A DNA stretch of 9,232 nucleotides from Chloroflexota bacterium. Its GTDB lineage: Bacteria; Chloroflexota; Chloroflexia; Thermomicrobiales; UBA6265. Below the pieces are notes generated by a model that did not search any database, had not been told where the DNA came from, and saw nothing but the letters and a program-made list of their open reading frames with translations. Below, one piece after another: positions 1 through 6,731 of the stretch. The DNA lies in the NCBI GenBank assembly GCA_023392645.1, contig JAEVYR010000365.1, positions 1-9,232 on the forward strand. Reading direction: 5' to 3'. Position numbers and translations under genes: made by a program. The number at the start of each line of letters is the position of its first letter. The stretch's first letter is position 1.

Positions 1-1
1 C

Positions 2-724
2 GTGCCGGACTTCTTCACCAACGCCGAGGGGCTCACCCGCGGTCCGCGTGGTATCGGCCAGATCGCCGCTCCGGCAACAATCCCGCTGTGGGGTGACAGC
101 GAGATTCGGTTCTCGACGCAGAACCAGCACAACTGGTTCTGGCTGATCCTCGGTGTCGGCCTGCTCTCGTTGTTCATGATCACGCGGTTGCACGACTCCC
201 GGCTCGGGCGTGCCTGGCAATCCGTCCGTGAGGACGAAATCGCCGCGTCCAGCATGGGCGTCAATCTCGTCAAGACCAAGCTGTGGGCCTTCGCGCTCGG
301 CGCGTCATTCTCCGGTTTCGCGGGGTCGATCTATGCCGGTTACGTCGGCGTGGTCTATCCCGACCAGTTCCAGTTCAGCGTCTCGGTAGTCATCCTCTGT
401 ATGGTCATCCTTGGCGGTCTCGGCAACATCTACGGCGTCATCATCGGATCGATCATCATCGGCAGCTTCGACCGCATCCTCGCCGAGAAGCTCAGCACGC
501 CGCTCAACTGGATCGGTGAGCAGATCGGCTGGGACGCGATGGCCAACCACAGCCTCACCTCCGACCGCTTCCTGATCTTCGGCGTGGCGCTGGTGCTGCT
601 GATGTTGCTGCGGCCGGGCGGCCTCTTCCCGCAGAAGGCGCGCGCCGCCGAGATGGATCCGCACGATCCGGATATCATCGAGCAGCAGCAGGAAGACTTC
701 GCCGATGTGTCGGGCAAGGTGTAG
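2..724 (+). CDS. livM: Branched-chain amino acid ABC transporter permease LivM, 3' part
   Basis: Inner-membrane permease of the LIV-I/HAAT-type transporter. With LivH it forms the channel for branched-chain amino acids, or amides/urea in some relatives. The frame is open at the left edge, so about 240 C-terminal residues are seen and the N-terminal third lies outside; full LivM proteins are usually 320-420 residues. Visible family features, numbered from the edge: the TRGPRGIG loop (12-19), a membrane helix at 45-62, the cytoplasmic EAA-like coupling region around REDEIAASSMGVN (76-88), hydrophobic helices at about 93-118 and 124-154 including the conserved VILGGLGNIYG segment (135-145), and a last helix ending in LRPGGLFP (203-210). 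A roughly 30-residue polar, acidic tail follows. The stop is TAG, and livG begins 11 bases later, so the two are surely co-transcribed. Substrate specificity cannot be read from the permease alone. Confidence 0.93.
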   Translation: MPDFFTNAEGLTRGPRGIGQIAAPATIPLWGDSEIRFSTQNQHNWFWLILGVGLLSLFMITRLHDSRLGRAWQSVREDEIAASSMGVNLVKTKLWAFALGASFSGFAGSIYAGYVGVVYPDQFQFSVSVVILCMVILGGLGNIYGVIIGSIIIGSFDRILAEKLSTPLNWIGEQIGWDAMANHSLTSDRFLIFGVALVLLMLLRPGGLFPQKARAAEMDPHDPDIIEQQQEDFADVSGKV

Positions 725-735
725 AAGGACGAGAC

Positions 736-1662
736 ATGGTTGCACAGGCATCTCCCGGCACCGATCGCCCCGCGAGTCTCGGCATGGCCGAGCCGATTCT
801 GGAAACCCGCGCGGTCACGCGCCGGTTCGGCGGCCTGGTGGCGGTCGACCAGGTATCGATCACCATTCCGCGCGGGTCGATCTCGAGCGTGATCGGGCCG
901 AACGGCGCCGGGAAGACGACCCTCTTCAACATGATCGCCGGCATCTACCGGCCGTCGGGCGGGGAGATTCGCTTCAACGGCGACGTGCTCAGCCGCGCCG
1001 GCGACGCCGGGCGGGCGAAATATCGCCGCCCGGACCAGATCATGGAGCTGGGCATTGCTCGGACGTTCCAGAATATCCGACTGTTCGCGAACATGACGGC
1101 GCTGGAGAACGTCCAGATCGGCAAGCACTGCCGGATGAAGGCCACCGCGCTCGGCGCGATCCTCCGCACCCCCGGCGTGCGCGAGGAGGAGGCGAGGTCC
1201 CGCATCCGCGCCATCGAGCTGCTCGACTACGTCGGGCTCGGCCGGCACGCCGAGGCGACCGCCCGGAACCTCAGCTACGGCGACCAGCGGCGTCTGGAGA
1301 TCGCCCGGGCGCTCGCCAGCGATCCGAAGCTGTTGCTGCTCGACGAGCCGACCGCGGGCATGAATCCGCAGGAGACGGTCGGGATGACGCGGTTTTTCGA
1401 CCAGATGCGCCGCGATCTCGACCTGACGGTGCTGCTGATCGAGCATGACATGAAGGTGGTGATGGGCATCTCCGACCATATCAGCGTGCTCGACCACGGG
1501 CAGAAGATCGCCGAGGGCACCCCCGAAGCCATCCGCAGCAACGATCAGGTGATCGAGGCCTATCTCGGCAAGGACGCCGAGCAGACGGCCGAGGCGCTGG
1601 CGCAACGCCAGGGCCGCACGCTGGTTCAACACGGTGACGCCGGCGAGGTGACGAACGCATGA
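736..1662 (+). CDS. livG: Branched-chain amino acid ABC transporter ATPase LivG
   Basis: Cytoplasmic ATPase that powers the LivHM channel as a heterodimer with LivF. The 308 residues show the complete ABC set: Walker A GPNGAGKTT (54-62), Q-loop Gln112 in the typical LivG string RTFQNIRLF, signature LSYGDQRR (179-186), Walker B LLLLDEPTAG (199-208) with catalytic Glu204, and the H-loop His237 in IEHDM. The start ATG at 736 is preceded by AAGGA (725-729) at a 6-base spacing. A second in-frame ATG at 784 (MAEPILETR) is where most LivG proteins begin, so the first 16 residues may be an extension or a start-site error. The protein is longer than the usual 250-260 residues, also because of a polar tail of about 30 residues after the normal EAYLGKD end. 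The 3' end overlaps livF in ATGA, indicating translational coupling. Confidence 0.95.
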   Translation: MVAQASPGTDRPASLGMAEPILETRAVTRRFGGLVAVDQVSITIPRGSISSVIGPNGAGKTTLFNMIAGIYRPSGGEIRFNGDVLSRAGDAGRAKYRRPDQIMELGIARTFQNIRLFANMTALENVQIGKHCRMKATALGAILRTPGVREEEARSRIRAIELLDYVGLGRHAEATARNLSYGDQRRLEIARALASDPKLLLLDEPTAGMNPQETVGMTRFFDQMRRDLDLTVLLIEHDMKVVMGISDHISVLDHGQKIAEGTPEAIRSNDQVIEAYLGKDAEQTAEALAQRQGRTLVQHGDAGEVTNA

Positions 1663-2369
1663 CCACGATGCTGGAGCTCGACGACGTCCACACCTATTAC
1701 GGACATATCCACGCGCTGAAAGGCATCTCGATCACCGTCAACACCGGTGAGATCGTCACGCTCATCGGCTCGAACGGCGCCGGCAAGAGCACGACACTGA
1801 AGACGATTTCCGGTCTGCTGTCGCCGCGCACCGGTCAGGTGCGGCTGGAAGGCAGCCTCATCAGCGGCCTGCCGGCCCACAAGGTGGCCGGGCTGGGCGT
1901 CGCGCAGTCGCCGGAGGGGCGGCGCATCTTCCCGCGCATGTCCGTGCTGGAAAACCTGAAGATGGGGGCGTTCATCCACGGCAACGCGAAGGAGGAGGAC
2001 CTGACGCGGGTCTTCGACCTCTTCCCCCGGCTGAAGGAGCGCATCGACCAGAACGCGGGCACGCTCTCCGGCGGCGAGCAGCAGATGCTGGCGATCGGCC
2101 GGGCGCTGATGGCACACCCGCGACTCTTGCTGCTCGATGAGCCATCGATGGGGCTGGCGCCGATCCTGGTCGAGCAGATTTTCCGGATCGTGCAGGACAT
2201 CAACGCGCAGGGGACCACGGTGCTGCTGGTCGAGCAGAACGCGCTGATGGCGCTGGCGATCGCGAATCGGGGCTACGTGATGCAGACGGGCGAGATCGTG
2301 CTGACCGACGACGCGCACACCCTGATGCGCCACGAGGGCGTGCGCAAGGCGTACCTCGGCGAGGAGTAG
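1659..2369 (+). CDS. livF: Branched-chain amino acid ABC transporter ATPase LivF
   Basis: Second ATPase of the LIV-type importer, pairing with LivG on the cytoplasmic face of LivHM. The 236 residues match the normal LivF length. Motifs: Walker A GSNGAGKST (37-45), Q-loop Gln83 in the LivF-typical VAQSPEGRRIFPRMSVLENL stretch (81-100), signature LSGGEQQ (136-142), Walker B LLLLDEPSMGLAP (157-169, Asp160 and Glu161). The switch position is VEQN (191-194), with Gln in place of the usual His; this is normal for LivF. The ATG at 1659 overlaps the livG TGA by four bases, and GAGG at 1645-1648 supplies a Shine-Dalgarno sequence. An ATG three codons later (1668) is an alternative start. This is the last gene of the operon in this window: what follows is a non-coding convergent gap. 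Confidence 0.95.
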   Translation: MTTMLELDDVHTYYGHIHALKGISITVNTGEIVTLIGSNGAGKSTTLKTISGLLSPRTGQVRLEGSLISGLPAHKVAGLGVAQSPEGRRIFPRMSVLENLKMGAFIHGNAKEEDLTRVFDLFPRLKERIDQNAGTLSGGEQQMLAIGRALMAHPRLLLLDEPSMGLAPILVEQIFRIVQDINAQGTTVLLVEQNALMALAIANRGYVMQTGEIVLTDDAHTLMRHEGVRKAYLGEE

Positions 2370-2475
2370 GACCGGGAGCGCGTCCTGCCGGAACGTCGGG
2401 CAGTTGCGCGTGCCGGAGCAGGGGGCGTCGCGAGACGCAAGGCGTGCAGTACCGCCTCAACAGTTGTTGTAATGC

Positions 2476-2508
2476 CTCCACTCCGCCCACGAGGTGGGCG
2501 AGGTGGAG
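2476..2508. repeat. Strong imperfect inverted repeat (15-base arms, 3-base loop)
   Basis: The arms at 2476-2490 and 2494-2508 pair at 13 of 15 positions; the only break is an internal two-base mismatch. The loop is GAG. The hairpin would form in RNA from either strand. It lacks a T tract, so it is either a non-canonical terminator, an mRNA 3'-end protecting structure, or the conserved stem of a dispersed repeat. On the minus strand it directly follows a stretch resembling widespread bacterial intergenic repeats of the GTCATTCCGAGCG...GGAATCTC type (inference from remembered pattern). Confidence 0.6.
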
Positions 2509-2563
2509 AGATCCCTACCGTTCTGCCGTAACGACAATAGTTGGCGTTTCGGCCGGAGTGCGC

Positions 2564-2591
2564 GAAGCGATCGGAGCGGAGCTATCGCTTC
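2564..2591. repeat. Perfect 8-bp inverted repeat hairpin
   Basis: GAAGCGAT at 2564-2571 is the exact reverse complement of ATCGCTTC at 2584-2591, around a 12-base GGAGCGGAG-containing loop. It lies in the non-coding gap between convergent genes, about 55 bases from the 2476-2508 hairpin, and may be part of the same repeat unit. Its function is unknown; no T tract follows on either strand. Confidence 0.5.
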
Positions 2592-2667
2592 CATCCGCAT
2601 CGTCATGCCGCGTGACGGGACCACCCCGCGGGCACTCCAGCGGGCGTGCCGGGCGATCCGGCCGTGC

Positions 2668-4194
2668 TTACGCTTCGGGCACCGGGTGGGTCGTGGAGGC
2701 CGCTTCGGACGCCGGTCGGGTGCGACGGAGCGCGCGAAGGCCATCCCAGATCGTGACGGCCAGCACCGGCACCAGCATGATCGCAACGGTGATCGACAGG
2801 CGCTCCAGCCACGTCGGGTCGGTCCAGTTCTGAATCCAGCTGGTGTAGTAGTACGACGCCAGCGCGCCAATGGCCCACGCACCGGCCCGGACCATCGGCA
2901 TCCCGAGCGGGAGCACCGCCGCCAGCGCCACAAGCCAGATGATGTACCAGGGGCGCAGGTTCGACGTCGCCAGCAGCAGGAACCAGAAGAGCTGCTCATA
3001 TCCGATGCGCGCCAGTGCCTCGGGCCGCCGCCACGCCACGAGCGCGCCGCCGATCGTGAGCACTACGATCACCGCGGTGCTGAATCGCTCGTAGATCGGC
3101 CCGAAGTCGAAGCCGTAGCCCAACTCGTCCTTGATGGTCGCCGCCAGCAGGGCGGGCGAGGTCACCCAGACGCCGCGCTGCGACTGGATCGCATCGATCG
3201 TCCCACCAATATCGAAGAATGGCGTGAACGCCACCCACAGGATCGCCAGCGACATCGCCGCCGTCTGGCCCACGACCGCCATCAGCCGCCGGTTCCAGCC
3301 GATGCGGAAGATGATCGCGACGATCGCGGCCGGGATCAGCATCACCGCGACGACCTTCAACAGTGCCGCCGCGCCGAGCAACGGGACAACCCCGCCTTCG
3401 TGACCGGACACCCAGCACCAGAGCGCGGCAACGACCAGCAGGATCAGCAGGACATCGTTGTGGGCGTTGGCGACGCCCTCCCAGAGCACGATCGGACACC
3501 ACAGCCATGCCAGCGTGGCCGAGAGGGCGAGGTGTGGCTGCACGCGGCGGGCGATATCGTGAATCAGCATCGCCGTCGCGGCGGTGCCGGCCACCATGAT
3601 GGCCTTGAAGATCAGGACCGCGATCTCGATCCGCTCGCCGTCGAACGCCGTCGCCGGTGCGGCGATCACGTTCCAGAGCGGTCCATAGGGCGAGGTGTCG
3701 TCCGCCCACTCCTGCGATGCGTAGGAGACGTAGGGGTCGAAATCCCACAGGCGATCGGGCGTGACCGTCGAGGGGTCGAGCCCGTAGTCGGTCAGCAGAT
3801 GCGATCGGGCAGCGTAAATGTAGACGTCGATTGCCGTAGCAGGGTAGACCAGCGCGAAGGCGATCAATGTGAGCACCGAGATGCCGACGACCGGCAGCCA
3901 GGCGTCCCGGAAGGCGACGCCGCGCGCCGCGCGGATCGCCGTGAGCCACCCCGCGATCATCAACACCAGCGCGGCCAGCCAGACCAGGGACGGCACAAGT
4001 TCGTGGTTCGAGATCTTCCAGAGATCGACCAGCTCGGTGGCGTGGTCGAAGAAGCTGTAGCGAAGGACGAGCATCAGCCCGGCGACGAGGATGGCATATC
4101 CAGCCAGCCAAAGCCGGCCCAGCGCCGGGCGCGGCGATTCGAGGCCGATCGGCGCGGAATGACCCTGTGGCGGCATGTCGTTGGTTACGTGCAA
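2668..4194 (-). CDS. GT-C membrane glycosyltransferase, GT87/MptA-MptB-like
   Basis: Likely an integral-membrane glycosyltransferase that takes a sugar (in characterised MptA/MptB, mannose) from a polyprenyl-phosphate donor and adds it to an envelope glycan or glycolipid outside the membrane. From the TTG start it has 508 residues and about a dozen hydrophobic helices. GT-C-like features: an acidic residue after an early helix in PATAIDVYIYAAR (Asp123), the loop motif DTSPYGPLW (166-174), NAHND (243-247) before another helix, and NLRPWYIIW (412-420) near the C-terminus. SPYGPLW and the DVY region are typical of MptA/B relatives. The C-terminal tail is short and polar. Start choice: the frame is open further up to a TTG at 4254, but that has no ribosome site, whereas TTG 4194 has GGAGG five bases upstream; ATG 4176 is a further alternative. 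The gene converges with livF and diverges from glgP. The family is fairly sure; the sugar and acceptor are not known. Confidence 0.75.
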   Translation of the reverse strand: MHVTNDMPPQGHSAPIGLESPRPALGRLWLAGYAILVAGLMLVLRYSFFDHATELVDLWKISNHELVPSLVWLAALVLMIAGWLTAIRAARGVAFRDAWLPVVGISVLTLIAFALVYPATAIDVYIYAARSHLLTDYGLDPSTVTPDRLWDFDPYVSYASQEWADDTSPYGPLWNVIAAPATAFDGERIEIAVLIFKAIMVAGTAATAMLIHDIARRVQPHLALSATLAWLWCPIVLWEGVANAHNDVLLILLVVAALWCWVSGHEGGVVPLLGAAALLKVVAVMLIPAAIVAIIFRIGWNRRLMAVVGQTAAMSLAILWVAFTPFFDIGGTIDAIQSQRGVWVTSPALLAATIKDELGYGFDFGPIYERFSTAVIVVLTIGGALVAWRRPEALARIGYEQLFWFLLLATSNLRPWYIIWLVALAAVLPLGMPMVRAGAWAIGALASYYYTSWIQNWTDPTWLERLSITVAIMLVPVLAVTIWDGLRALRRTRPASEAASTTHPVPEA

Positions 4195-4199
4195 GGTGT

Positions 4200-4204
4200 C
4201 CTCC
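4200..4204 (-). promoter_or_regulatory. Shine-Dalgarno site that fixes the GT-C glycosyltransferase start
   Basis: On the minus strand, GGAGG (4204-4200) is followed by ACACC and then TTG at 4194, a five-base spacing. The upstream TTG/GTG candidates (4254, 4251, 4227, 4224) have no comparable purine-rich site. This supports a TTG start at 4194 and a protein shorter than the longest open frame. Confidence 0.6.
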
Positions 4205-4226
4205 GCAGGAGACAGTTTCGGCACCA

Positions 4227-4254
4227 ACTGTACCGCGCCAGACCGGCCCACCAA
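4227..4254 (-). promoter_or_regulatory. Possible weak promoter for the GT-C glycosyltransferase
   Basis: Reading the minus strand, TTGGTG (4254-4249) and TACAGT (4232-4227) are separated by 16 bases. They match three of six and four of six positions of the sigma-70 -35 and -10 consensus. Transcription would begin roughly 25-30 bases ahead of the TTG start at 4194, consistent with that start choice. The match is weak and could be chance. Confidence 0.3.
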
Positions 4255-4270
4255 AGGGGGTCGCCGTCAT

Positions 4271-4299
4271 TTGTTGCAACAGTGCGGATGGGGTATAAC
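4271..4299 (+). promoter_or_regulatory. Sigma-70-type promoter of glgP
   Basis: TTGTTG (4271-4276), a 17-base spacer, and TATAAC (4294-4299) give a good housekeeping-type promoter in the only AT-richer spot of the divergent gap. Transcription would start near 4306, leaving a leader of about 90 bases before the glgP ATG. The leader contains small GC-rich palindromic bits but no recognisable riboswitch or clear operator. Confidence 0.6.
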
Positions 4300-4396
4300 G
4301 CAGGGGTGCCTTGACGACAGAACGCAGCGCGAGACGTCGCTCGTCCGAGAATCGACGTGCAAGGCATAGCCTGACATTGAGGAGCGAAGGACACCG

Positions 4397-6583
4397 ATGG
4401 TCTTTACCCGGCCTGAATACAAGGTGGAGTTGCCGGAGCGCATCGCCCGCCTGAATGACATTGCCTACAACCTGTGGTGGACGTGGATCAACCCGGCCCG
4501 GCTGCTGTTCATGGAGCTGCATCCGGTATTGTGGGATGTGGTCGAGCACAACCCGGTGTTGTTCCTGCACCGCATCGAGCGGCAGCGGCTCGAAGCCGCG
4601 GCAAGCGATCCCAATTACCTGATGCTGTACGACCGCGTCGTCGCGGCGTTCGACCGGATGCGCGAGGCCGACGAGTCGACGCTGTGGATCGGCAGGCACC
4701 GGCCCGAGCTGGCCGGCAAGACGGTGGCCTATTTCTCGGCAGAGTTCGGCCTGCACCGTGCGCTGCCGATCTATTCGGGCGGTCTCGGCGTCCTCGCCGG
4801 CGATCACGTCAAGGAAGCCAGCGACATGGGCATCCCGCTCGTCGGGGTGTCGCTGCTCTATCGCCAGGGGTACCTGCGCCAGCGAATCGACCATGACGGC
4901 TGGCAGCACGATGTCCCGGCCAATCTCGATCCACACGCCGAGCCGGTCACGCAGGTGTTCAACGACGACGGCACGCCGTTGACGATTGCCGTCGACCTGC
5001 ATCTCGGCGACGGCCAGCTCAAGCTCGCCGTCTGGCGCGTGCAGGTCGGTCGCGTGTCGATCTACCTGCTCGATTCGGATGTCGAGGGAAACCCCGACTG
5101 GACGCGGCATCTTTCCTCGCGCCTGTATGGAGGCGACACGGAGCATCGGCTGCGCCAGGAAATCATCCTCGGCATCGGTGGTGTCCGCCTGCTGCGCGCG
5201 CTTGGGATCGATCCCGTCTATTGGCACGCCAATGAGGGGCACGCGGCGCTGCACATGATCGAGCGCGTGCGCGAGTATGTCGCCGATGGCGTGGCGACGG
5301 ACGATGCGATCGACCGGGTGCGCCGCGCGACGGTGTTCACGACGCACACGCCGGTGCCGGCGGGCCATGACATTTTTCCCGACACGATGATGGATCGCTA
5401 CTTCGCGCAGTACTGGGGCGAGCTCGGTCTGGATCGCGAGGAGTTCCTCTCGCTCGGTCGCGTTGACGGCGAGCCCGGCTTCAACTTCACCGCGCTCTCG
5501 ATGCGAATGGCGGCGCACATCAACGGCGTCAGTCAAAAGCACGGCGAAGTCACCCGCAGCATGTGGAGCAAGCTCTGGGGCGAGATGGCCGAGAAAGACC
5601 TGCCGATTGTCTCGATCACCAACGGGGTGCACCTGCGCACGTGGATCTCACCCATCCTGCGGCCGTTGTACGACCGCTATCTGCCGTCGAGCTGGCGCGA
5701 CCAGCAGGAGAACCCGATGGTGTGGCAGACCATCGAGAATATCTCCGACGAAGAGCTGTGGAATGCGCACCTCGCCGCCAAGCAGGCGCTGATCGACGAG
5801 ATCGACGAGCGCGCCCGGCGGCGCTATGCCGAAGGCATGTTCGATGCCTGGCAAATCCTCTCCTCGGGTGCGTTCCAAAACGCGAACGTAATGACGATCG
5901 GCTTCGCGCGCCGGTTCGCGACCTACAAGCGCGCGACGCTGATCTTCCGCGATCCCGAGCGACTGGCCCGGATTCTGACCGACCCCGACAACCCGGTGCA
6001 GCTCGTGTTCGCGGGCAAGGCGCACCCGGCGGACGAGGGTGGCAAGCGGCTGATTCAGGATATCTACCTCAAGGCGCGCGATCCGCGGTATCAGGGCCGG
6101 ATCGCCTTCGCCGAGGACTACGAGATGGGGCTGGCAAGCCTGCTGGTGGCCGGCGTGGACGTGTGGTTGAACAACCCGCGTTACCCGCTGGAGGCGTCGG
6201 GCACCAGCGGCATGAAGGCCGCCGCCAACGGTGTGCTGAATTGCAGCATTCTCGATGGCTGGTGGATCGAGGGCGCCGAACCGGACGACAGCAACGGATG
6301 GGGCATCGAGCCGTCGACCCTGGAGGGCGACGCACAGGACGAGGCTGAGGCCAACGCGATCTACGAGACGCTGGAGCAGAAGGTCGTGCCGATGTTCTAC
6401 CGGCGAGATGCCCGCGGCGTCCCGGTGGAGTGGATGCAGCGCTCGAAGCACGCGATCCGCACGATCGCGCCGCAATTCTCGACTCGCCGAATGCTGATCG
6501 ACTACGTGAACCACCTCTACATGCCGGCGGCGAAGGGCGAGGATGCCCCCATGCCGCGCGGGTTGGTTCCCGCCGCCCACTGA
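4397..6583 (+). CDS. glgP: Alpha-glucan (glycogen/maltodextrin) phosphorylase, DUF3417 type
   Basis: Pyridoxal-phosphate enzyme of family GT35 that releases glucose-1-phosphate from the non-reducing ends of alpha-1,4-glucans such as glycogen, in the cytoplasm. The 728 residues place it in the shorter bacterial/archaeal alpha-glucan phosphorylase subfamily rather than the 800-plus-residue E. coli GlgP/MalP type. Domain order: N-terminal DUF3417-like region (about 10-100, with the AYNLWWTW signature at 23-30), then the catalytic domain. Motifs: AYFSAEFGLHRALPIYSGGL (111-130) leading into GVLAGDH, HANEGH (277-282), TTHTPVPAGHD (315-325), the phosphate-site strings RRFATYKR (505-512, with Arg506 and Lys511) and GKAHP (540-544), and SGTSGMK (601-607), where Lys607 is the expected PLP Schiff-base lysine. 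All key residues are present, so it should be active. The ATG has AAGGA (4387-4391) five bases upstream and a promoter at 4271-4299. No glgA, glgB, glgC or debranching gene is adjacent; it appears to be a single-gene transcript. Confidence 0.96.
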   Translation: MVFTRPEYKVELPERIARLNDIAYNLWWTWINPARLLFMELHPVLWDVVEHNPVLFLHRIERQRLEAAASDPNYLMLYDRVVAAFDRMREADESTLWIGRHRPELAGKTVAYFSAEFGLHRALPIYSGGLGVLAGDHVKEASDMGIPLVGVSLLYRQGYLRQRIDHDGWQHDVPANLDPHAEPVTQVFNDDGTPLTIAVDLHLGDGQLKLAVWRVQVGRVSIYLLDSDVEGNPDWTRHLSSRLYGGDTEHRLRQEIILGIGGVRLLRALGIDPVYWHANEGHAALHMIERVREYVADGVATDDAIDRVRRATVFTTHTPVPAGHDIFPDTMMDRYFAQYWGELGLDREEFLSLGRVDGEPGFNFTALSMRMAAHINGVSQKHGEVTRSMWSKLWGEMAEKDLPIVSITNGVHLRTWISPILRPLYDRYLPSSWRDQQENPMVWQTIENISDEELWNAHLAAKQALIDEIDERARRRYAEGMFDAWQILSSGAFQNANVMTIGFARRFATYKRATLIFRDPERLARILTDPDNPVQLVFAGKAHPADEGGKRLIQDIYLKARDPRYQGRIAFAEDYEMGLASLLVAGVDVWLNNPRYPLEASGTSGMKAAANGVLNCSILDGWWIEGAEPDDSNGWGIEPSTLEGDAQDEAEANAIYETLEQKVVPMFYRRDARGVPVEWMQRSKHAIRTIAPQFSTRRMLIDYVNHLYMPAAKGEDAPMPRGLVPAAH

Positions 6584-6614
6584 CCCGGCAGGGGATACAG
6601 GTTCAAAAGCACGC

Positions 6615-6639
6615 ACGGGCCGGCATAGTGCCGGCCCGT
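6615..6639. terminator. Hairpin, probable bidirectional terminator between glgP and the TPM gene
   Basis: The arms 6615-6625 and 6629-6639 form a perfect 11-bp GC-rich stem (ACGGGCCGGCA with its complement) around a TAG loop. It stands 31 bases after the glgP stop and about 90 bases after the stop of the converging minus-strand gene. On the minus strand a four-T run (6608-6605) begins six bases past the stem. On the plus strand the following sequence is only slightly T-rich (GCTGTTCG). It is therefore a plausible terminator for both genes, better for the minus strand. The rest of the gap, 6640-6731, shows no gene. Confidence 0.7.
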
Positions 6640-6731
6640 CGCTGTTCGCGTTCGGTCCGCCAATCGTCGAGATCACGTCGGCAGGGGCGGCGCTACGGCG
6701 GCCCGAGCCCTGGATTTTACTTGCGCGCGGT

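Larger units (their letters stand above)
2370..2667. other. Convergent intergenic region with several hairpins, no gene
   Basis: About 300 bases lie between the livF stop and the stop of the minus-strand glycosyltransferase. No frame here has a credible start, ribosome site or protein-like composition. The region is dense in potential stem-loops: a weak 5-bp stem at 2385-2403, a 5-bp stem closed by a GCGA tetraloop at 2425-2438, strong hairpins at 2476-2508 and 2564-2591 (listed separately), a short one at 2601-2617, and GGCAC/GTGCC at 2631-2650, which sits 17 bases beyond the minus-strand stop. None is followed by a clear T run on either strand. Transcription from both sides must end here, so some of these may act as terminators, but intrinsic termination is not demonstrated. 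Confidence 0.6.

Noticed and set aside
2480..2660. T-box or other riboswitch in the livF downstream gap
   Set aside because: The hairpins and a GGGTGGTCCC-like string on the minus strand were suggestive, but no T-box core sequence is present and no gene lies downstream in the correct orientation on either strand.
2494..4314. Long plus-strand open frame antisense to the GT-C glycosyltransferase
   Set aside because: The product is a low-complexity Arg/Gln/His/Asp-rich string with no membrane or enzyme motif, and there is no ribosome site. The opposite strand encodes a convincing multi-helix protein.
4311..4339. TTGACG as a second -35 box in the glgP leader
   Set aside because: There is no -10-like hexamer at a spacing of 15-19 bases; the sequence there is GC-rich.
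2996..5632. Very long minus-strand open frame running antisense through glgP and out of frame through the glycosyltransferase gene
   Set aside because: The translation is rich in Arg, His, Asp, Val and Ala with no domain, and it spans two well-supported genes in other frames. Long antisense frames are expected in GC-rich codon-biased DNA.
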